From contig NZ_SMMU01000002.1 of the NCBI RefSeq assembly GCF_004339665.1, positions 310,001 through 374,000 on the forward strand: a stretch of 64,000 nt of DNA, read 5' to 3'. The notes below the pieces were generated by a model. It made no database searches, had not been told where the DNA came from, and saw only the letters and a program-made list of their open reading frames with translations. Shown here in pieces: positions 63,846 through 64,000 of this stretch (positions within the stretch are counted from its first letter, which is position 1; each line of letters starts with the position of its first letter). Source of the stretch: Azotobacter chroococcum (GTDB taxonomy: Bacteria; Pseudomonadota; Gammaproteobacteria; Pseudomonadales; Pseudomonadaceae). A program made the position numbers and the translations under genes.

Positions 63846-63996
63846 GTAGGGTGGGTCGGGCCGCAGGCCGTACCCATCGACCGGCCGTCAGGCCGGCAAT
63901 GGGGATGCCTGCCGGCATCCTTGGCGGGTTACGCCGCGTTGCGGCTAACCCGCCCTACGCACTGGCAGGTGGAAAAGACCTGCGGTCGTTTTCCAC
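63846..63996. repeat. Intergenic inverted-repeat cluster at the window end
   Basis: An outer dyad GTAGGGTGGGT / ACCCGCCCTAC (63846-63958) encloses a GC-rich hairpin region. It is followed by GTGGAAAAGACC / GGTCGTTTTCCAC (63969-63996), pairing with one bulge. Such GTAGGG...CCCTAC and GTGGAAAA...TTTTCCAC blocks are widespread intergenic repeats in pseudomonads. No gene start can be supported in the last 173 bases. Confidence 0.6.
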
Positions 63997-64000
63997 CATG

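Noticed and set aside
63960-64000. Possible start codons at the window end (ATG on either strand)
   Set aside because: They lie in an intergenic hairpin repeat; the minus-strand frame stops after 14 codons and the plus-strand one cannot be read further.

Overview
The window is GC-rich chromosomal DNA from a member of the Pseudomonadaceae. The backbone genes follow the order I know from the Pseudomonas aeruginosa PA4002-PA3970 stretch: rodA, sltB1, rlpA, dacC, ybeD-like, lipB, lipA, a second MltB-type transglycosylase, holA, lptE, leuS, lnt, corC, ybeY, phoH, miaB, hemL, thiE, thiD, an acyl-CoA dehydrogenase and amn. A vibrioferrin-type siderophore cluster, a chromosomal toluate/benzoate meta pathway and an Rsm-type small RNA fit Azotobacter particularly well. 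The genus is an inference from content; no marker gene here proves it.

Layout. Positions 1-9400 hold cell-wall and lipoate genes, a periplasmic trehalase and a lipoprotein transglycosylase. At 9.5-15.8 kb there is a czcICBA-type heavy-metal efflux operon. At 15.8-32.5 kb there is a complete aromatic island: a LysR regulator, a XylS/BenR regulator, xylXYZL (ring dihydroxylation of benzoate or toluate to catechol), a BenK-like transporter, an OprD/BenF-like porin, and xylJIHQTEGK (meta cleavage of catechol through the oxalocrotonate branch to pyruvate and acetyl-CoA), ending in a GlcG-like gene. At 32.6-34.6 kb there are an Rsm small RNA, a membrane-tailed nuclease, the ribosome-rescue gene arfA and a YfbU-like gene. 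The conserved backbone runs from 34.7 to 51.9 kb. At 51.9-62.2 kb there is a Fur-box-preceded siderophore operon on the minus strand: an SbnG-like aldolase, a TonB receptor, then ATP-grasp, NIS synthetase, MFS exporter, NIS synthetase and decarboxylase in the pvsABCDE order. amn closes the window.

Regulatory logic read from the DNA. The two catabolic blocks carry different control sites. xylX has a tandem XylS/BenR box. The xylS-like gene and xylJ share an ungapped conserved upstream element: a LysR-type T-N11-A dyad at about -65 followed by matching -35 and -10 hexamers. This suggests that the LysR protein drives both the meta operon and the xylS-like gene, and that the XylS-like protein then drives xylXYZL.

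Mobile and hidden elements. A 263-bp MITE-like element with CTAG target repeats sits in the 3' end of the siderophore exporter gene, replaces its C-terminus and breaks an ancestral ATGA stop/start overlap. A 66-bp inverted-repeat element with 10-bp direct repeats lies between miaB and its divergent neighbour. arfA and the Rsm RNA are short but well supported by sequence signatures.
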